From Algoriphagus sp. TR-M9 (GTDB lineage Bacteria; Bacteroidota; Bacteroidia; Cytophagales; Cyclobacteriaceae), in assembly GCF_027594545.1 (NCBI RefSeq), contig NZ_CP115160.1, positions 2,861,001 to 2,925,000 on the forward strand: a stretch of 64,000 nt of DNA, written 5' to 3'. The notes under the pieces were generated by a model, which was given only the letters and a program-made list of their open reading frames with translations, made no database searches and had not been told where the DNA came from. Shown here piece by piece: positions 60,694-64,000 of the stretch. The stretch's first letter is position 1; each line of letters begins with the position of its first letter. The translations under genes and the position numbers were made by a program.

Positions 60694-60846
60694 GTGCCTT
60701 TGGCACTCTCCTAAATCGAGTTTTCTACTCACCCCGAATTCCATTCTGGGTTGCTACGGGTCTTGCCGTTATGCCCAAGTGAGTGTCTTCACTCACTTTC
60801 TAAATCGGCTAGAAGAAAGTTGTGAGTGAAGACACTCACAACGGCA
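60694..60846. repeat. Third palindrome array including a compound inverted repeat
   Basis: GTGCCTTTGGCAC (60694-60706), ACCCCGAAT...ATTCTGGGT (60731-60751) and ACGG...CCGT (60756-60769) precede a compound repeat: GTGAGTGTCTTCACTCAC (60779-60796) and GTGAGTGAAGACACTCAC (60822-60839) are exact reverse complements and each is itself palindromic. Outer TGCCGTT and AACGGCA complete it. No gene is present between 60675 and 60969. Confidence 0.75.
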
Positions 60847-60969
60847 GAGGGACCACGGTGGAGATACACATTTACCTTCCCCACTCCTCTTATCAAGGTT
60901 TTTTCCTGCCTATCCCCAACCTCGGCGTACTAATTGCTACCTTAAGGGCAACAACTTATATTTTTATAC

Positions 60970-61752
60970 ATGAACAACAACAAATTCAACATCGCCGTCC
61001 TCATCGACGGGGACAATGCACAAGCAAAATTGATCAAGGAAATTCTCGAAGAGGTTTCCAAATATGGCAAGGCCACCATTCGTAGAATCTACGGAGACTG
61101 GACCACGCCACATATGAACAGCTGGAAGGAAATGATCAACCTGCATTCTTTCAGCCCCATCCAGAAATTCTCCTACACCACCGGTAAGAACTCCACCGAC
61201 AGCTCCATGATCATCGATGCGATGGACATTCTTCATAGCAATAGTGTGGATGGTTTTTGTATAGTTTCTTCAGATTCAGACTATACCGGTTTAGCCAAAA
61301 GAATCCGTGAAGAAGGCATGTTTGTGATGGGAATCGGGCGTAGAATCACCCCAAAAGCTTTTGTGCAGTCTTGTGAGATTTTCACCTATGCAGAGAACCT
61401 TTTGCCTGCGGAGAAACCCAAACCCACTCCTAAGAAAGCGGAGAAATCCCAAACCTCCACGAATAGAAAGAATGTGGTAGTAAACGAGGAAGTCAAAAAA
61501 GAACAGCCCGAAAAAGAAAATGCTGAGTTGGATCTAAGTCTGATAGACAAGGCTTTTGAGATCTCATCAGATGAGGAGGAGGAAATCCACATTGCCAAGA
61601 TCGGGGCATCACTGAGAAAGATAGACCCCAGTTTTGACCCGAGATCCTATGGGTTCAGAAATCTTACAGAGCTATTCAAAAATCTGGACAAATATGTCGT
61701 GGTAAAAAATCTGGTGAATGGATTGAATTATCCGCTGGTGAAGCTGAAATAG
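60970..61752 (+). CDS. NYN (LabA/DUF88) ribonuclease-like protein with C-terminal LOTUS domain
   Basis: 260 residues. Residues 7-145 form a NYN domain: VLIDGDNAQ (Asp13, Asp15), IYGDWT, NSTDSSMIIDAMDIL and GFCIVSSDSDYTGLAKRI, with all the acidic residues that bind Mg in PIN-like nucleases. A Lys/Pro-rich linker (about 150-190) leads to an OST-HTH/LOTUS domain (about 190-260, GASLRKIDPSFDPRSYGFRN). LOTUS domains bind RNA, in some cases G-quadruplexes, so this is a likely RNA-processing enzyme. Its target RNA is unknown. The start codon directly follows the third palindrome array region. Confidence 0.9.
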   Translation: MNNNKFNIAVLIDGDNAQAKLIKEILEEVSKYGKATIRRIYGDWTTPHMNSWKEMINLHSFSPIQKFSYTTGKNSTDSSMIIDAMDILHSNSVDGFCIVSSDSDYTGLAKRIREEGMFVMGIGRRITPKAFVQSCEIFTYAENLLPAEKPKPTPKKAEKSQTSTNRKNVVVNEEVKKEQPEKENAELDLSLIDKAFEISSDEEEEIHIAKIGASLRKIDPSFDPRSYGFRNLTELFKNLDKYVVVKNLVNGLNYPLVKLK

Positions 61753-61760
61753 AGGTTCAC

Positions 61761-61921
61761 GCTGGAAGACCGATGACGGAAGACCGAAGTACCTTCAATT
61801 TAGCATTCAACAATTCCTATGTTGCTTTTACGTCTTTTTTATTCAAAAAACTTAAGTTTATAAGACTTGGCTATCTGTGGTGTTGGACGCAACTTCCGTC
61901 TTCGGTCTCCCGTCTTCCAGC
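61761..61921. repeat. Imperfect 30-bp inverted repeat of GGAAGACCGA-type filler
   Basis: GCTGGAAGACCGATGACGGA (start of the arm at 61761-61790) is the near reverse complement of the arm at 61892-61921, with about four mismatches and 101 bp between them. The stretch 61922-61955 and the region 1123-1160 hold more degenerate copies of the same GGAAGACCGATG and CGGATGTCGG motifs. This is a dispersed degenerate repeat. Confidence 0.55.
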
Positions 61922-61952
61922 ATTTCTACCGGCACCGGTCATCGGACATCCG

Positions 61953-62093
61953 TCACTCCACTTCTTCCAACTTAAACACCTCAAAGCTCATCAGATCTTC
62001 TTCGTTTTTAGGATTGTCAGGATGGTTGATTGAAATATTCAAACCTTCCTTACTCACAAAGGAATTGCCTGGATGGTAAGTATTCTTAGGCAT
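61953..62093 (-). CDS. 46-residue small protein of unknown function
   Basis: A minus-strand frame from ATG 62093 to TGA 61953-61955 codes 46 residues that begin MPKNTYHPGNSFVSKEGLNI and end SFEVFKLEEVE. The composition (Asn, Pro, Glu rich, no hydrophobic stretch) is unlike the surrounding repeat DNA. It could be a short independent gene or the surviving end of a larger one. It lies downstream of the NYN gene (convergent) and of the transporter gene (same strand, 69 bp). Confidence 0.45.
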   Translation of the reverse strand: MPKNTYHPGNSFVSKEGLNISINHPDNPKNEEDLMSFEVFKLEEVE

Positions 62094-62162
62094 CAGGGTT
62101 ACTTGTTAAAAAAACATCACTGAAGTTAATCTGACTAAAATAAAACAGTTTCTAAACTTAAC

Positions 62163-63041
62163 TCAGTTTTTCGAACTGATATTAAAGACAAATGCCCTAT
62201 ACTTTAGCAAGGCCACAAAGATTGCCCCTCCGAAGGCATTGCCCAGTAGCGCTGTGCTTTGGAAGGATAAGTAATCCCATATAGAAATAGCCGGTGAACT
62301 CAGCATCCCTGAAAACACCTCCACACTACCTATGATGCTATGGTGCAATCCTGTAAAGGACATCACTGCTGTAATCAAAAATATCATCACTATCCTACTG
62401 ATGGTATCTCTGGATGAAGCCAGTAGCCAAGAGAGTAATCCCATTAACCAACCCGCAACTATAGCACTTACAAAAATAATCGGCAAATCGGCGTGTAACA
62501 CATGACTGGCGATATCCACGACCACCTCCCTATCGAAGATACCCAAGTGGGGGCCCAGCCATAGCAGAATACCGGCCATTAGATAGCCACCCACTAAATT
62601 CCCGGAGATCACAACGCCCCATAGCTTCAGCATACTGCCGATAGTTCGCTTTTTATTTAAAACCGGGAGCGTCAAGAGCGCCGTCTGTTCGGTGAATAGT
62701 ATGCTTTGCCCCAGCACCACCAATATAAAACCCAGTGGATAAACCAATGACACGATCCGGATGATGGAGCTTTCGTCATACTTACCTATCAGAAAAAAAT
62801 ACACCGAACAAATCATCAGGTAACTGAAGCCAATCTCTAGTCCTGCGGTCAATGAACTGGTAAACAAACTCCGGTAACTCTTGTCATAAGTCTCCAGCGC
62901 ATCTGTAATCTGATCCCGCAAAATCTCTCCATGGGTTTTAGCCGAATCCTTACTTTTTGACTTAGACTTACGAAGTTCATTATCGATTTCCCGCTGCTTT
63001 TCAGCTTCTAGCTGCTCTTCAGTCTTTTCTTTTTTCCACAT
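62163..63041 (-). CDS. Formate/nitrite transporter (FNT) family protein
   Basis: 292 residues. A charged cytoplasmic N-terminus of about 60 residues (KSKSKSKDSAKTHGEILRD) precedes six membrane helices (about 64-85, 95-120, 135-160, 183-210, 215-245, 262-285). FNT-type features are LGQSILFTEQTALLTLPVL and GVVISGNLVGGYLMAG, with the conserved Asn in the repeat and a HHSIIGSVEVF loop. It resembles the YfdC subgroup more than FocA or NirC, and its substrate is uncertain. Located in the inner membrane. Confidence 0.85.
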   Translation of the reverse strand: MWKKEKTEEQLEAEKQREIDNELRKSKSKSKDSAKTHGEILRDQITDALETYDKSYRSLFTSSLTAGLEIGFSYLMICSVYFFLIGKYDESSIIRIVSLVYPLGFILVVLGQSILFTEQTALLTLPVLNKKRTIGSMLKLWGVVISGNLVGGYLMAGILLWLGPHLGIFDREVVVDIASHVLHADLPIIFVSAIVAGWLMGLLSWLLASSRDTISRIVMIFLITAVMSFTGLHHSIIGSVEVFSGMLSSPAISIWDYLSFQSTALLGNAFGGAIFVALLKYRAFVFNISSKN

Positions 63042-63495
63042 AGTTTGGATGGTGATTGGTTAATTCCCGAAGCGGTAATTTAACCCGGATTTTGCATTAG
63101 ATTTCGTTATGAGGGCAGTATTTGCAATATAATTAAGTAGTTTGGAGTCTTTTAAATAAATCAAAAACCACCTACGCCTTTCTCCCAGCAAAGCGACCAA
63201 AGCAATCTAAGTTTTGGAGGGTTTAAAAGAAGATTTTTTGATCTTACGGATACCGTCCTGCTAAATAAAGGAAAATAGGATACCGCAAAGGTTCAGTCAG
63301 TAATAAAAAAAATCGGATTATCCACAATTTTCCCTGTATCCTAAAGTCTTAGCTCACTCGGGCAAAAGTCAGATAACCGAAGCGGACTAATCCATAGGAT
63401 TAACCTAATTCTATCAGCTTTTATTTTTCCACTTTCGCCAAAGCTGATATGCATGAAACAGGCAAGTAAACCTCAAATACACAGAGGTTAACTTT
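63042..63495. other. Intergenic region with hairpins, no gene seen
   Basis: The 454 bp have no supported frame. ATCAGCTTT (63413-63421) and AAAGCTGAT (63440-63448) form a 9-bp inverted repeat. AACCTC and GAGGTT (63471-63491) form a short stem just after the stop codon of the minus-strand gene and may terminate it. Confidence 0.4.
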
Positions 63496-64000
63496 CTAAT
63501 TCACTGTTCTGCAAGCGGATAGTATATTAATCGCAAATCGATTATCATCTTTCAAAATATCGAAAAACTCATTCAAAAAAGCATGCATATTGTCGATTTC
63601 CCGCTCATTAATCAAGGGCTGTAGATCATTCACAGCTTCAAGAAGCTGCTTTTCGTTAGCCAAATATTCCTGACGGATGGCCTGCATCATCGGCTCTTCC
63701 CTGCAATATCCCCGGTACAAGCGTTCCTTCACGGAGGATATCTCGAGCAAATTACTCACCTGCGAATAGGGCGGCATCACCAGCCCTGTCATGTCAAAAT
63801 CATAAGCCAGGGGAATCACTGAATCATCTTTCAGTCTCAGGATTTTCATGTTATGCTGATTTAGAGAAGACCAATCTGTGTTGCCAATCATGAACTGGAA
63901 ATAATCATGTCGAACCGCAGAACTATCCTCCAATAAAGTCCCAATCACCCTGGTATTTTCTAAAATCTCTGCATCAAACCGCTTTGCCACTTCATCATCA
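63496..64000 (-). CDS. Protein of unknown function (partial, N-terminus beyond the window)
   Basis: The minus-strand frame is open to the right edge, so the start is outside the window and about 168 C-terminal residues are visible. Motifs are MIGNTDWSSLNQHNMKIL, IPLAYDFDMTGLV, PPYSQVSNLLEISSVKERL and RGYCREEPMMQAIRQEYL. The N-D...HN and DFD features recall the catalytic part of kinase-fold proteins such as CotH or HipA, but I do not recognise the family with certainty. The terminal helix is followed by a possible terminator hairpin. Confidence 0.6.
   Translation of the reverse strand, partial: DDEVAKRFDAEILENTRVIGTLLEDSSAVRHDYFQFMIGNTDWSSLNQHNMKILRLKDDSVIPLAYDFDMTGLVMPPYSQVSNLLEISSVKERLYRGYCREEPMMQAIRQEYLANEKQLLEAVNDLQPLINEREIDNMHAFLNEFFDILKDDNRFAINILSACRTVN

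Overview
The window looks like a chromosomal segment of a Bacteroidota bacterium, most likely order Cytophagales (Cyclobacteriaceae-like). The evidence is a type IX secretion (T9SS) cargo with a gliding-motility C-terminal sorting domain next to a PorP/SprF-type outer-membrane protein, a TonB-plug outer-membrane receptor with a carboxypeptidase-regulatory-like N-terminus, a GH95 fucosidase, a DUF1080 protein, a menaquinone pathway (menB, menE), a lack of strong Shine-Dalgarno sequences, and several TAnnTTTG promoter boxes close to start codons. The genus assignment is inference. No rRNA, tRNA, CRISPR array, prophage or intact insertion sequence was seen.

Layout. 1-4.9 kb: partial lipase-like hydrolase, DJ-1/PfpI protein, a DUF2442 gene broken by a TAG, divergent menB/menE, a DUF2141 protein and an unknown protein. 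4.9-7.3 kb: a receptor-shaped TIR-transmembrane protein converging on a small protein plus self-cleaving-type XRE/S24 repressor operon with a candidate operator. 7.3-17 kb: outer-membrane receptor, Cys-rich four-helix copper-binding protein, luciferase-like monooxygenase, ABC permease, Tex. 17-24.7 kb: thioredoxin, GH95 fucosidase, a nitrilase-fold protein lacking its catalytic Cys, a tandem 92-94 bp repeat, and a membrane protein coupled to a GH25 lysozyme, followed by a MITE-like element. 24.7-39.3 kb: tyrosinase with a small CPxC membrane protein, then a T9SS surface locus (tail-collar protein, 3553-residue repeat protein, PorP/SprF). 39.3-48 kb: a decayed reading frame, HExxH protein, 2OG-dioxygenase, pentapeptide protein, Nudix-type regulator, Pif1-like helicase, PRC-barrel protein, AsmA-like protein. 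48-57 kb: EEP hydrolase and DUF1080 pair, SIMPL protein, methyltransferase, an orphan PycTM-type membrane protein, TAT-exported phospholipase C, a 39-residue membrane protein and a B12-type radical SAM enzyme. 57-64 kb: dienelactone hydrolase, polysaccharide deacetylase, small membrane proteins, NYN-LOTUS RNase-like protein, formate/nitrite-type transporter and a partial gene, interspersed with arrays of palindromes.

Most of the genes are short independent units. Clear partnerships are the S24 repressor pair (4-nt overlap), the GH25 pair (2-nt gap), the EEP-DUF1080 pair (6-nt gap), tyrosinase with its membrane protein, and the tail-collar/giant protein/PorP locus. The observations most worth following are: (1) three intergenic arrays of sequence-diverged palindromes, two of them with alternating short and long spacing, between 56.9 and 60.9 kb; (2) the TIR-TM-exoplasmic protein facing an S24 repressor operon; (3) the orphan PycTM-type protein; (4) the T9SS giant protein with three nearly identical 951-bp supermodules; (5) small unlisted genes at 54046-54165, 60513-60674 and 61953-62093; (6) TAG-interrupted reading frames at 1219-1455 and 39371-39769.
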